Source: Microbacterium wangchenii
GTDB taxonomy: Bacteria; Actinomycetota; Actinomycetes; Actinomycetales; Microbacteriaceae
Length of the DNA stretch: 64,000 nucleotides
Assembly: GCF_004564355.1 (NCBI RefSeq)
Contig: NZ_CP038266.1
Span: forward strand, 496,001-560,000
Direction of reading: 5' to 3'
Below, piece by piece: positions 1 through 8,364 of the stretch. The number at the start of each line of letters is the position of its first letter. Position 1 is the first letter of the stretch. The notes under the pieces were generated by a model. It had not been told where the DNA came from, ran no database searches, and was given only the letters and a program-made list of their open reading frames with translations. Made by a program: the position numbers and the translations under genes.

Positions 1-85
1 CACCGGTGGGGACGAAGACGGCGGCGGAGGAGGCGCTGCTGCCTCCCCGGCGAGCGAGGACGGCTCTGTCGCCTCGGCGGACTGA
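1..85 (+). CDS. C-terminal tail of an unidentified gene (partial)
   Basis: An open frame enters from the left edge (codons from base 2) and stops with TGA at 83-85. It encodes about 27 residues rich in Gly, Ala, Asp and Ser, a typical disordered acidic tail. It converges on the ABC-F gene whose stop is at 124, which fits a real gene end. No family can be recognised from this fragment. Confidence 0.4.
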   Translation, partial: TGGDEDGGGGGAAASPASEDGSVASAD

Positions 86-123
86 CCGGCTACCCCAGCA
101 CGCCGACCGTCTGACGAGGAGTG

Positions 124-1725
124 TCAGCGTTCGACGACACCTTCCGCCGTGAGTTCGAGCGTCAGATCGGGGCCAAGTCGGGCGAGGAACGCGTCGTCGT
201 GGCTGACGATGAGCACCGCCCCGCGGTACGCCGCGAGCGCCTCCAGCAACCGGTCGACCGTGTCGAGGTCGAGGTTGTTGGTCGGCTCGTCCAGCACCAG
301 CAGCTGCGGTGCGGGATCGGCCAGCAGGATGCGGGCCAGCGCGACGCGGAAGCGTTCCCCGCCGGAGAGGGTCGCGACCTGTCGCTGCACCGCATCCCCG
401 CGCAGGAGGAAGCGCGCGAGGCGGTTCCGAAGCTCCACGACGGGCAGGGCGGGCGCTGCCGCCCGCACGTTCTCCAGCACCGTCGCCGCCTCGTCCAGCC
501 CGTCCACGCGCTGCGGCAGGTACCCCACGTGTTCCACGAGCAACTCCGCCCGCACCGTTCCCGAGATCTCGCCGGATCCAGGCTCCGAGTGCACGAGACG
601 CTCCAGGAGGGTCGTCTTGCCGATGCCGTTGGGGCCGATCAGCGCGACGCGCTCGGGTCCCTGCACGATCCACGAGTGCTCCGCGTCGCCGACGCTGAGG
701 ATGCGCCGTCCCGCGGCGACGCCGGGATCGGGGAGGTCGATGCGCACGGCCTGGTCGTCGCGCACGCGGCGTTCGGCCGCATCCAGGGCGGCGCGGGCTT
801 CGTTCTCCTTCTCCCGCACCTCGGTGCGCAGGCGCCCCGCAGACACCTCAGCGGCCCGCTTGCGGTTGCCCGAGACGATGCCCGGGACGCGCTTCTCCAC
901 CTGTGCCTTGTGGCCCATGTGGGCGCGGCTGGCCAGCGTGCGCTCGGCCGCGACCCGGTCGCGCTTCTCGCGCCGCAGCACCTGTGCCGCGGCGCGCTCG
1001 GCCTGGCGGGCCGCATCCTGCTCGGCATCGAGCCATGCCCGCCACTGCGAGTACGGCCCACCGAAGACCGACAGCGCGTTCGCATACAGCTCCGCGGTGT
1101 CGTCCATGAGTTCCAGGAGCGAGACGTCGTGGCTGACCACGACGAGAGTGCCGCGCCACGACCGCACCATGTCGGCCAGGCGCGCGCGGGCACCGCGGTC
1201 GAGGTTGTTGGTGGGTTCGTCCAGCAGCGTGATCGGAGCGCCGCCGAGGCGGATGCCGGCGATCGCGGCGAGGATCGCCTCTCCGCCGGAGAGCGACCCG
1301 ATGGTGCGCTCCAGCGCGCCCGACGGCAGCCCCGCCTCGGCGAGCGCGGCGGTCGCACGCGCCTCGACGTCCCAGTCGTCGCCCAGCGCGTCGAAGTGCC
1401 GCGGGTCGGCGTCGCCGGATTCGATCGCCCGCAGCGCGGACAGCGCGCCCGCGACCCCGAGGAGCTCGGCGACGGGCCGGTCGACGTCGAGGCTCAGGCG
1501 CTGCGGAAGGTAGGCCACCTCCCCCGAGCGGATGACCTGGCCCGAGGTGGGGGCGAGATCGCCCGCCGCGATGCGCAGCAGCGTCGACTTCCCCGAGCCG
1601 TTGCGGCCCACCAGCCCCGTGCGGCCGGAGCCGAACGAGCCGGAGACGCCGTCGAGGGCGAGCGTGCCGTCGTCCCACACGAGCGAGACGGAATCGAACA
1701 GGAGGGCAGGAGAGAGGGTGGGCAT
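124..1725 (-). CDS. ABC-F family ATPase (two ABC domains, no membrane segments)
   Basis: Soluble tandem-ABC protein of 533 residues, the ABC-F architecture. Members act at the ribosome as translation factors or protect it from antibiotics. Domain 1 has Walker A GRNGSGKST at about 40-48, signature LSGGEAIL and Walker B ending DEPTNNLD. A long Arg/Glu/Ala-rich linker follows, then domain 2 with GPNGIGKTT near 364-372, LSGGERFR and a second DEPTNNLD. The linker and final switch are typical of ABC-F rather than UvrA. I chose the ATG at 1725, preceded by GGAG, over a start 12 codons upstream because homology begins just after it. No antibiotic-resistance subclass can be assigned from the linker by eye. 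The gene appears monocistronic. Confidence 0.88.
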   Translation of the reverse strand: MPTLSPALLFDSVSLVWDDGTLALDGVSGSFGSGRTGLVGRNGSGKSTLLRIAAGDLAPTSGQVIRSGEVAYLPQRLSLDVDRPVAELLGVAGALSALRAIESGDADPRHFDALGDDWDVEARATAALAEAGLPSGALERTIGSLSGGEAILAAIAGIRLGGAPITLLDEPTNNLDRGARARLADMVRSWRGTLVVVSHDVSLLELMDDTAELYANALSVFGGPYSQWRAWLDAEQDAARQAERAAAQVLRREKRDRVAAERTLASRAHMGHKAQVEKRVPGIVSGNRKRAAEVSAGRLRTEVREKENEARAALDAAERRVRDDQAVRIDLPDPGVAAGRRILSVGDAEHSWIVQGPERVALIGPNGIGKTTLLERLVHSEPGSGEISGTVRAELLVEHVGYLPQRVDGLDEAATVLENVRAAAPALPVVELRNRLARFLLRGDAVQRQVATLSGGERFRVALARILLADPAPQLLVLDEPTNNLDLDTVDRLLEALAAYRGAVLIVSHDDAFLARLGPDLTLELTAEGVVER

Positions 1726-1928
1726 GATGCTCCGGTGTGTGCATGCGCTGACACCGGACACCGGCCCTCAGACGGGCGGGTCCACCGAGCTACGGCGGTT
1801 CGACGGTTCAGCGCGCGGACAGGGGCGCGGAAGCGGCGTCGATCTTCACCGGAGGAATCCTCACACTCGGGACAGGACCCGGCCACGGTAGCCGAGCCCG
1901 CCCCCGCCCGCAACCCTCCGTGACGGCC

Positions 1929-2588
1929 TCACCGCGTGGCCGGGTCGTCCAGGCGCTTGCGGAGGAAGGCGTGCACGTCGGCGAGCTCGGCCTGCGAGAC
2001 GCTGTGGGTCAGGCCCGGGTACACGCGGCCGCTCAGGTCGGAGTGGGCGGGCAGCCACTCGACGGTGTGCGCCACCAGCGCCTCGGGGATGACGTCGTCG
2101 TGTGTCCCGCGTCCCCAGAACACCGGCGGCTTCTGCTCGGCCAGCGTCGCATCCCCCGGGAGGGATCCGGGCGCCACGTACCCGGAGAGGTTCACCACGA
2201 AGGCGATGCGCTCGGGCTTCAGGCGCAGGGCCTGGAGCGCCACGGACGCCCCCTGCGAGAACCCCAGCAACCCGACACTCGGAGCGTCGACGGCGGCATC
2301 CAGCCACTCCAGCAGGCCGGTCGCCGCGCCCGTCACCGCAGACGGATCGCGTCCGTTCAGCCCCTCGATGGGGTACCACGAGTAGCCGGGCGAGGGCCAC
2401 GGCGGCGCGAGCGGCGCGCGGACGGCGGCGTACGCGAACTCCTCGGGGAGGTGCTCGGTCAGGGCGAGCAGATCGCGTTCGTCGGCGCCGTACCCGTGCA
2501 GCAGGATCAGGGCGGGCCGGCCGGCGCGCTCCTGGGGAGGGGTGGCCCACACGACCAGGTCGGGGTCGATGCGCGGAGACTCGCTCAT
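1929..2588 (-). CDS. Alpha/beta hydrolase, phospholipase/carboxylesterase family
   Basis: A 219-residue alpha/beta hydrolase of the short phospholipase/carboxylesterase (YpfH-like) type. The oxyanion loop LLHGYGADE lies near 29-37. The nucleophile elbow GFSQG carries Ser111, the acid is probably Asp164 in GTHDDVIP, and His195 sits in LTHSVS, so the triad is complete. No signal peptide is visible, so it is probably a cytoplasmic esterase of unknown natural substrate. The ATG at 2588 follows a purine-rich AGATGAGG. It is divergent from the Nudix-like gene at 2678. Confidence 0.85.
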   Translation of the reverse strand: MSESPRIDPDLVVWATPPQERAGRPALILLHGYGADERDLLALTEHLPEEFAYAAVRAPLAPPWPSPGYSWYPIEGLNGRDPSAVTGAATGLLEWLDAAVDAPSVGLLGFSQGASVALQALRLKPERIAFVVNLSGYVAPGSLPGDATLAEQKPPVFWGRGTHDDVIPEALVAHTVEWLPAHSDLSGRVYPGLTHSVSQAELADVHAFLRKRLDDPATR

Positions 2589-2665
2589 GTCCTCATCTTC
2601 TCAGTCCGTCCGGACACCGCCGTTTTGCCCCGGCCCGGATCCGGGCGTTTTCGGGGCGCGTTGGG

Positions 2666-2671
2666 TATACA
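2666..2671 (+). promoter_or_regulatory. -10 hexamer of a probable leaderless promoter
   Basis: TATACA ends 6 nt before the ATG at 2678, placing transcription start at or beside the start codon. A purine run directly abuts the ATG, too close to serve as a ribosome-binding site. Confidence 0.5.
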
Positions 2672-2677
2672 GGGAGC

Positions 2678-3307
2678 ATGCCAGTGCGCACTCCCGACCC
2701 CGACCCGTCCGACGACGGCAACGGCGACGACGCCCGCCGCGAGCCCCTCGGTTCCCCCTTCGACCAGGCCACCGGACCGGCCGCCGCCGGCAATCCGGGG
2801 TGGCTCAGCGAGGTCGAGCTGACCGAGATCCGCCGCCGCATGCCCATCCTGTACGTGGAGGCCGTGCCCGTGCGCACCGACGGCATGGGCGCCGTCGTGC
2901 AGGTGGGGATCCTGCTGCGCGCCACCCCGATCGGCGAGATCAGCCGCACGATCGTGTCGGGGCGGGTCCGCTACGGGGAGACGGTGCGTGACGCGCTGTT
3001 CCGGCACCTCGAGAACGATCTCGGCCCCATGGCCTTCCCCCTCCTGCCCCCGCAGGTCACTCCCTTCACCGTCGCGGAGTACTTCCCCCTGCCCGGGATG
3101 ACCGCGTTCCACGACGACCGTCAGCACGCGGTGTCGCTCGCGTTCGTCGTTCCCGTCACCGGCACGTGCGAGCCGCGTCAGGACGCGCTGGAGGTGACGT
3201 GGCTCTCGCCCGAGGAGGCGTCCTCCGACGCCCTCGCCGCCGAGATGGAGGGCGGCCGCGGCACCCTCATCCGCCTGGCGCTCGCGAGCGTCGGCGCCCT
3301 GCGCTGA
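2678..3307 (+). CDS. Nudix-like protein (DUF4916 type) with degenerate Nudix box
   Basis: A 209-residue protein with a disordered acidic N-terminus (1-45) and a Nudix-like fold. The GRVRYGE stretch keeps the G-x5-E start of a Nudix box. The following RHLENDLG lacks the metal-binding REUXEE glutamates (H, N and D replace E residues). This matches actinobacterial DUF4916/Nudix-like proteins, whose activity is not established. Hydrolysis may be lost or use a different metal arrangement. The start is set by the ATG 6 nt after TATACA. The last codons and stop are tandemly duplicated downstream (3286-3382). Confidence 0.75.
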   Translation: MPVRTPDPDPSDDGNGDDARREPLGSPFDQATGPAAAGNPGWLSEVELTEIRRRMPILYVEAVPVRTDGMGAVVQVGILLRATPIGEISRTIVSGRVRYGETVRDALFRHLENDLGPMAFPLLPPQVTPFTVAEYFPLPGMTAFHDDRQHAVSLAFVVPVTGTCEPRQDALEVTWLSPEEASSDALAAEMEGGRGTLIRLALASVGALR

Positions 3308-3382
3308 TCCCGCCCCCGAGCGTGGGCGCCCTGCGCTGATCCCCGCCCCCGAGCGAGGGCGCCCTGCGCTGATCCCCGCCCC
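3286..3382 (+). repeat. Tandem repeat, three 32-33 bp units over the Nudix-like gene end
   Basis: Units at 3286-3317, 3318-3350 and 3351-3382 repeat GAGCG(T/A)SGGCGCCCTGCGCTGATCC followed by a C-rich stretch. Unit 1 contains the real stop codon; units 2 and 3 are non-coding copies. The fourth unit position is occupied by the 65-nt GAGAC element. Confidence 0.9.
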
Positions 3383-3447
3383 GAGACTGCACGCAGCTGA
3401 CGAGAGAGCGACATGATGTCGCGGTCTCGTCGGTGGCGTGCAGTCTC
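3383..3447. repeat. GAGAC-framed 65-nt double inverted repeat, copy A
   Basis: The outer arms GAGACTGCACGC and GCGTGCAGTCTC are perfect complements. The inner arms (3402-3414 and 3416-3428) pair around a central ATGAT with few mismatches. GAGA lies at offset 20 and GTCTC at 42, as in the copies at 32093 and 35377. It lies just after the Nudix-like gene repeats and before the kinase operon. It could act as a terminator-like hairpin, but there is no T-tract. Confidence 0.85.
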
Positions 3448-3510
3448 GCGAAACAGCGATGCAGCGAAACAGGGACGCGGCGGGGAGGCGGGCCTGGCCG
3501 AGTGATCCAA

Positions 3511-3531
3511 TTTCCCATAGGATTTAGGAAA
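3511..3531 (+). promoter_or_regulatory. Candidate GntR operator and -10 of the kinase operon
   Basis: The AT-richer patch TTTCCCATAGGATTTAGGAAA carries TAGGAT (3518-3523), a plausible -10. It shares TAGGATYTA with the palindrome at 7333-7352 and is itself framed by TTTCC and GGAAA. The local GntR regulator (6525) is the likely ligand; this is inference. Confidence 0.5.
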
Positions 3532-3555
3532 GCAACCTCGCCCTAGGGAGACGCG

Positions 3556-5283
3556 ATGACGCGGCTGTTCAACGACCCGGACGACTTCGCCGAGGAGATG
3601 ATCGAGGGCTTCGTCGCCGCCTCCTCCCGCTGGGTGCACCGCGTCAGCGGAGGCGTCGTGCGCGCCACGCGCGGGCCCGACCCCACCGTCGCGGTCGTCA
3701 TCGGTGGGGGCAGCGGACACTACCCGGCCTTCGGCGGCCTGGTCGGACCGGGCCTTGCCCACGGCGCCGCGATGGGGAACCTCTTCGCGTCCCCCTCCGC
3801 GCACCAGGTCCACTCCGTCGCCGCAGCCGCCCACGAGGGACGCGGCGTGCTGCTGAGCTTCGGCAACTACGCCGGCGACGTGCTCCACTTCGGCCAGGCG
3901 CAGGAGCGGCTGCGCGCGGAGGGCGTCGACTGCCGCACGGTGCTCGTGACCGACGATGTGTGGAGCGCGCCGAAGGAGGAGCTCGACAAGCGCCGCGGCA
4001 TCGCCGGCGACCTCGTCGTGTTCAAGGTGGCCGGCGCAGCGGCCGAGGAGGGGCTCGACCTGGACGGCGTCGAGCGGGTGGCGCGCCTGGCCAACGCCCG
4101 CACGCGCTCGTTCGGCGTCGCCTTCAGCGGCTGCACGCTGCCCGGCGCCGACGAGCCGCTGTTCGAGGTGCCGCCCGGTCGCATGGCCGTCGGGCTCGGC
4201 ATCCACGGCGAACCCGGCATCGACGAGGTCGACATCCCGACGGCCGCGGGCGTGGCCGAGATGCTCGTGGACAAGCTCCTGGACGAACTCCCCGAGGGGG
4301 TCACCGCCGCCGCCGCCCGCGTCGTGCCGATCCTGAACGGCCTGGGGAGCGTCAAGTACGAGGAGATGTTCGTCGTTTACCGCAGCATCCACCGCCTGCT
4401 CGAAGACGCCGGCGCCGTGGTGGTGTCACCGGAGGTGGGGGAGTTCTGCACGAGCTTCGACATGGCCGGGCTCTCGCTGACCCTCGTGTGGCTCGACGAC
4501 GAGCTCGAGCGGCTGTGGCTGGCCCCCTGCGACACGCCCGCCTACCGCCGCGGTGCGGTCGAGGGTCGCCGGGAGGTCTCGGCCGACGAGATCGCCGATG
4601 CCGACGAGGCGCAGGAGATCGGCGCGGCCGGCGACGCCTCGCGCCGCGCCGCCGGGGCGCTGGCCCGTGCGCTGGAGGGGATCGCCGCCGCGCTGGACGG
4701 AGCCGCCGACGAGCTCGGGCGGATGGACCGGGTCGCCGGGGACGGCGACCACGGCATCGGGATGCAGCGGGGCAGCCGGGCCGCCGCGGATGCCGCGCGC
4801 ACCGCGGCGGACGCCGGCGCGGGCGCCCGCACCGCGCTGCAGCGCGCGGGCGATGCGTGGGCCGACGTCGGCGGGGGGACCTCCGGGGCGATCTGGGGCG
4901 AGATGCTCGCGACCCTCGGGGCCGTCCTGGGCGACGAGGACGAGGTGACAGCGGCCGGGATCGGCGACGGCGTGGTGGCGATGAAGGACGCCGTCATGAC
5001 CTTCGGCAAGGCGCAGCCGGGAGACAAGACGATGGTCGATGCGATGGTGCCCTTCGCCGAAGAGCTCACGGCACGCCTGGGAGCGGGCGATCCGCTGCCG
5101 GTGGCGTGGGCGCGCGCGGCCGAGGCCGCCGATAGCGCGGCGCAGGCCACGGCGGAGATGACCGCGCGCGTCGGGCGGGCCCGCGCGCACGGCGAGAAGA
5201 GCGTGGGCACGCCCGACCCGGGGGCCGTGTCGTTCGCGCTGGTGGCCCGCACCGTGCGGGGAAACCTGAAGGAGGAGGACTGA
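3556..5283 (+). CDS. ATP-dependent DhaK-DhaL kinase, probably tetrulose (erythrulose) or dihydroxyacetone kinase
   Basis: A 575-residue single-chain ketose kinase. The N-terminal DhaK domain (about 1-335) has [16 protein letters not shown] and GIHGEPG with the covalent substrate-binding His near 217. The C-terminal DhaL domain (about 360-575) has the Mg-ATP loop GDGDHG near 395 and [12 protein letters not shown]-dependent fused kinases of this family phosphorylate dihydroxyacetone or, in mycobacterial and Brucella tetritol pathways, L- or D-erythrulose. Its translational coupling to an RpiB-type and a TIM-like isomerase favours a C4 ketose. The ATG at 3556 follows GGGAG. It is first gene of a four-gene unit ending with a GntR regulator. 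Confidence 0.85.
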   Translation: MTRLFNDPDDFAEEMIEGFVAASSRWVHRVSGGVVRATRGPDPTVAVVIGGGSGHYPAFGGLVGPGLAHGAAMGNLFASPSAHQVHSVAAAAHEGRGVLLSFGNYAGDVLHFGQAQERLRAEGVDCRTVLVTDDVWSAPKEELDKRRGIAGDLVVFKVAGAAAEEGLDLDGVERVARLANARTRSFGVAFSGCTLPGADEPLFEVPPGRMAVGLGIHGEPGIDEVDIPTAAGVAEMLVDKLLDELPEGVTAAAARVVPILNGLGSVKYEEMFVVYRSIHRLLEDAGAVVVSPEVGEFCTSFDMAGLSLTLVWLDDELERLWLAPCDTPAYRRGAVEGRREVSADEIADADEAQEIGAAGDASRRAAGALARALEGIAAALDGAADELGRMDRVAGDGDHGIGMQRGSRAAADAARTAADAGAGARTALQRAGDAWADVGGGTSGAIWGEMLATLGAVLGDEDEVTAAGIGDGVVAMKDAVMTFGKAQPGDKTMVDAMVPFAEELTARLGAGDPLPVAWARAAEAADSAAQATAEMTARVGRARAHGEKSVGTPDPGAVSFALVARTVRGNLKEED

Positions 5284-5738
5284 TGGGATTTCGACTGGTG
5301 GTCGGCAGCGATGAGGCCGGCTTCGACTACAAGGAGCGCATCAAGGCCGACCTGCTGGCCGATGACCGCGTGGACGACGTCGTGGATGTGGGAGTGACCG
5401 CCGACGGCGCCACGAACTACCCCACGATCGCGATCGCGGCCGCCGAGCGCGTGGCCGCCGGTGACGCCGACCGCGCGATCCTCATCTGCGGCACGGGGCT
5501 GGGGGTGGCGATCGCGGCCAACAAGGTCCCCGGCATCCGGGCGGTGACGGCGCACGACTCCTACAGCGTGGAGCGCTCGATCCTCTCCAACGACGTGCAG
5601 GTGCTGTGCATGGGTCAGCGCGTCGTCGGCCTCGAGCTGGCCCGCCGCCTCGCGCGCGAGTGGCTCGGCTACACGTTCGACACCTCCAGCGCGTCGGCGG
5701 ACAAGGTCGCGGAGATCTGCGCCTACGAAGGCGTCTGA
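5283..5738 (+). CDS. RpiB/LacAB family sugar-phosphate isomerase (candidate erythrose-4-phosphate isomerase)
   Basis: A 151-residue RpiB-fold enzyme that interconverts aldose and ketose phosphates. The signature [15 protein letters not shown] carries the catalytic Cys69, and the HDSYSVERS segment follows (His91). In tetritol pathways an RpiB homologue converts D-erythrulose 4-phosphate to D-erythrose 4-phosphate. The gene context supports that over ribose-5-phosphate isomerase, although classic RpiB activity cannot be excluded. Its ATG overlaps the kinase stop (TGATG), so the two are translationally coupled. Confidence 0.85.
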   Translation: MGFRLVVGSDEAGFDYKERIKADLLADDRVDDVVDVGVTADGATNYPTIAIAAAERVAAGDADRAILICGTGLGVAIAANKVPGIRAVTAHDSYSVERSILSNDVQVLCMGQRVVGLELARRLAREWLGYTFDTSSASADKVAEICAYEGV

Positions 5739-5757
5739 CCCCTCGGGGGAGCTCGGG

Positions 5758-6528
5758 ATGCTGATCGGCTCGAGCCTGAAGATGTACTTCTCGCACGCCC
5801 GCACGCTGGCGTGGGTGCGGGAGGTGGCCGGGATCGTCCGGGATCACCCCGCCGTCGCGGCGGGCGTCCGGCCGTTCGTGCTGCCGCAGTTCCCCTCGAT
5901 CCCGGCATGCGCGCAGATCGGCGCGGCCGCGGGTCTCGCGGTGGGCGCGCAGGATCTCGCCGCGGAGGATGAGGGGCCCTACACCGGTGAGGTCAGCGGC
6001 GCGGTGCTGGCCGAGGTGGGGTGCTCGCTCGTCGAGGTGGGCCACGCCGAGCGGCGGCGCCTGTTCGGGGAGACCGACGAGGTCGTGGCCGCCAAGCTCG
6101 CCGCCGCACTGCGTCACGGGCTCATCCCGCTGCTGTGCGTGGGAGAGGACCGGCCGGGGGATGCAGCGGCCGCCGTGGACGCGTGCCGCCGGCAGATCGA
6201 CTCCGCGGTGGGTCCCGCACGTGCTGCCGGGCTGACCGGACCCGTCACGATCGCCTACGAGCCGCTGTGGGCGATCGGCGCACCCGACCCCGCCGGACCC
6301 GACCACATCACCGCCGTGTGCGGGGCCCTGCGTGAGTACGGCGCGGAGGGCGGGCAGGCGCAGGCCGTCATCTACGGCGGCAGCGCACGCCCCGGTATGC
6401 TGGCCGAGATCGCCGGTTCGGTCGACGGCCTGTTCCTCGGCCGCTTCGCCCACGACCCGAGGGCGTTCGGCGCGATCCTCGATGAGGCGGCGGACGTGCT
6501 GCGTGCACAGGCGGAGGTGCCACGATGA
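5758..6528 (+). CDS. Triosephosphate-isomerase-like sugar-phosphate isomerase
   Basis: A 256-residue TIM homologue. It keeps Lys8 (SLKMY), the electrophile His96 (VGHAERR), the base Glu168 (YEPLWAIG) and the YGGS phosphate loop. The usual Asn before WK is replaced by Ser. This divergence, plus its place in a kinase/RpiB operon, suggests a dedicated paralogue such as the L-erythrulose-1-phosphate isomerases (EryH/LerI type) rather than the glycolytic enzyme. It would link tetrulose 1-phosphate to tetrulose 4-phosphate. It lies 19 bp after the RpiB gene and overlaps the GntR gene start by 4 bp. Confidence 0.83.
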   Translation: MLIGSSLKMYFSHARTLAWVREVAGIVRDHPAVAAGVRPFVLPQFPSIPACAQIGAAAGLAVGAQDLAAEDEGPYTGEVSGAVLAEVGCSLVEVGHAERRRLFGETDEVVAAKLAAALRHGLIPLLCVGEDRPGDAAAAVDACRRQIDSAVGPARAAGLTGPVTIAYEPLWAIGAPDPAGPDHITAVCGALREYGAEGGQAQAVIYGGSARPGMLAEIAGSVDGLFLGRFAHDPRAFGAILDEAADVLRAQAEVPR

Positions 6529-7253
6529 CCCTGGAGGCGGCTCCGCGCGGCCTGGAGGCCCTCGCCGGCGGCGTGGAACGGCGCGGTCTGCGCGACCACG
6601 TGTACGAGCGGATCCTGGGTCTGCTGCTCAGCGGCGAAGTGGCCCCCGGCGCGCGGCTGTCGATCGACACGATCGCCCGCCAGCTGCACGTCTCACCCAC
6701 CCCCGTGCGCGAGGCGATGGTGCAGCTGGAGCGCACGGGCCTCGTCACGCGCGAGGCGCTCAAGGGCTATCGCGTCGCCCCGCCGCTGCGGCCCTCGCAG
6801 CTGCGCGAGCTCTTCGACGCCCGCCTCATGCTGGAGACGACCGCCACGCGCCTGGCGACACCGGCGACACCCGAGATGGTCCGCGAGCTGCGTGCGGCGC
6901 AGCAGGCGCACCGCGCTGTGGGAGACCGCGTCATGGCGGCGATGGCTGGGGGTGACTCCGATGTCGCGCTGACCACGGCGTATTTCGCGGCGGATGCGGC
7001 GTTCCACCGCGTCGTGTTCGATCACTGCGGCAATCACTACCTCCGCGAGATGAGCGAGACCCTCGGGGCGCAGCTGCACCGGATGCGGCAGGCCGCCGTG
7101 CACGGCGTCACCGACGTGCGCGAGGCCATCGCCGAGCACGAGGCGGTCGTCGACGCCTTCGCCGGCGACGACCGCGACGCGCCCGAGCAGGCGATGCGCC
7201 GTCACGTCGAGCTCGTCGGCGAGCGCTCCCTGGCCGCCGCCCGCGCCGAGTAA
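6525..7253 (+). CDS. GntR-family regulator, FCD (FadR) subgroup
   Basis: A 242-residue regulator. The N-terminal winged HTH (about 20-85) contains TIARQLHVSPTPVREA, the GntR recognition helix. The C-terminal all-helical FCD domain (about 95-235) has AADAAFHRVVFDHCGN and late HxxxxxA-type metal/ligand histidines. FCD regulators usually sense small organic acids or sugar acids. It is last in the kinase operon (ATGA overlap) and sits before the second catabolic unit. The 20-bp palindrome at 7333 and related site near 3511 are its likely operators. Confidence 0.88.
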   Translation: MTLEAAPRGLEALAGGVERRGLRDHVYERILGLLLSGEVAPGARLSIDTIARQLHVSPTPVREAMVQLERTGLVTREALKGYRVAPPLRPSQLRELFDARLMLETTATRLATPATPEMVRELRAAQQAHRAVGDRVMAAMAGGDSDVALTTAYFAADAAFHRVVFDHCGNHYLREMSETLGAQLHRMRQAAVHGVTDVREAIAEHEAVVDAFAGDDRDAPEQAMRRHVELVGERSLAAARAE

Positions 7254-7320
7254 GCGCCCCGTCCCGCCCTCGGCGGTGATCCGCCGTGCCCGCGGGACGC
7301 CGACGGCACGGAATGCACCC

Positions 7321-7326
7321 TTGTTC
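7321..7326 (+). promoter_or_regulatory. -35 element of the second catabolic unit promoter
   Basis: TTGTTC lies 17 bp upstream of TAGGAT (7344-7349), which is inside the palindrome at 7333-7352. Together they form a recognisable housekeeping promoter for the genes from 7400. Confidence 0.55.
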
Positions 7327-7332
7327 CCGAGG

Positions 7333-7352
7333 GTAGATCCTGTAGGATCTAC
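7333..7352. promoter_or_regulatory. 20-bp palindromic operator overlapping a -10 hexamer
   Basis: GTAGATCCTGTAGGATCTAC is symmetrical except for the central two bases. It covers TAGGAT, the presumed -10, so a bound regulator would block RNA polymerase. It lies between the GntR gene and its probable target unit. Confidence 0.7.
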
Positions 7353-7399
7353 GAAACGACCGGATCGGTGCCGATCCGGAACACGCCGATGGAGCCGTC

Positions 7400-8362
7400 A
7401 TGACCGCAGCGTCCCTTCCGCCGTACGACCGCGACACGTGGCCGATCGCCGTGTGCATGCACGGGTTCCCACCCGTCGCCGCCGACGGCACGCGCCTGCA
7501 CGACGCCGCGCCGGAGGTGTGGGACGACCTGTTCGCGCAGGTGGCCGCGCTGGGCTTCACCGCCATCGAACTCGCCGACAGCCACATCCGCCCCGCCGAC
7601 CTGGATGCCTCGCGCCGCGCGGAACTCCTCGCCATCTCCGCAGCGCACGGGGTGACCCCGATCTCCGTGCACGTGCAGCGGCAGAGCGTCATCCAGCCCG
7701 GTCGCGGCGAGGAGAACCTCGCGTACGCACACCGCACGATCGACGCGTCGGCCGAGCTGGGGCTGCAGGTGTTCTCCACCGGCCTGCACCAGCCGTTCAG
7801 CGACGCGCAGCGGAAGGCGCTGTGGTTCTGGACGGCTCCCGGTCCCGTCGACCCCGACGACGCCGAGACCCGCGCCCTCGCGGTGCGCCGGCTGCGCGAA
7901 CTCGGCGAGCACGCGGCATCCGTGGGCCTGCCGATGGCGCTGGAGATGTACGAGGACACCTACCTCGGCACCGCCGACAGCGCCGTGCGCCTCATCGAGG
8001 AGATCGGCCTCGACAACGTCGGGCTCAACCCCGACATCGGCAACCTCGTGCGCCTGCACCGCCCCATCGAGGACTGGCGCGAGATGCACGAGAAGACGCT
8101 GCCGTACGCGAACTACTGGCACGTGAAGAACTACATGCGCGACGAGGCCGGCGACGGCAGCTGGGCGACGTCGGTGCCCACGAGCCTCGAGCTCGGGCTC
8201 ATCAACTACCGGGCGATGGTGGCCCGGGCGGTGGAGCTGGGCTTCAGCGGCCCCTTCCTCATGGAGCAGTACGGCGGCGACAGCCTCGGCGTGTGCGCCA
8301 CCAACCGCACGTACCTGCAGTCCCTGCTTCCCCCCTCCGCCGGCCCCGCACGAAAGAGATGA
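7400..8362 (+). CDS. Sugar-phosphate isomerase/epimerase-type TIM barrel (AP-endonuclease-2 fold)
   Basis: A 320-residue protein of the xylose-isomerase-like TIM-barrel superfamily, which includes hydroxypyruvate isomerase, 2-oxotetronate isomerase and ketose 3-epimerases. Metal-ligand candidates are seen on successive strands: Glu in ALEMYEDT, Asp in LNPDIGN, His in YWHVKNY and Glu in LMEQYGG. It probably isomerises or epimerises an intermediate of the local pathway. The exact substrate cannot be read from sequence. The ATG at 7400 follows GGAG. It is the first gene of the second unit and is followed within 3 bp by the dehydrogenase. Confidence 0.78.
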   Translation: MTAASLPPYDRDTWPIAVCMHGFPPVAADGTRLHDAAPEVWDDLFAQVAALGFTAIELADSHIRPADLDASRRAELLAISAAHGVTPISVHVQRQSVIQPGRGEENLAYAHRTIDASAELGLQVFSTGLHQPFSDAQRKALWFWTAPGPVDPDDAETRALAVRRLRELGEHAASVGLPMALEMYEDTYLGTADSAVRLIEEIGLDNVGLNPDIGNLVRLHRPIEDWREMHEKTLPYANYWHVKNYMRDEAGDGSWATSVPTSLELGLINYRAMVARAVELGFSGPFLMEQYGGDSLGVCATNRTYLQSLLPPSAGPARKR

Positions 8363-8364
8363 CC

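Noticed and set aside
5758..6528. The TIM-like gene as the glycolytic tpiA
   Set aside because: It lacks the usual Asn before the catalytic Lys and sits with a ketose kinase and RpiB homologue instead of gap-pgk.
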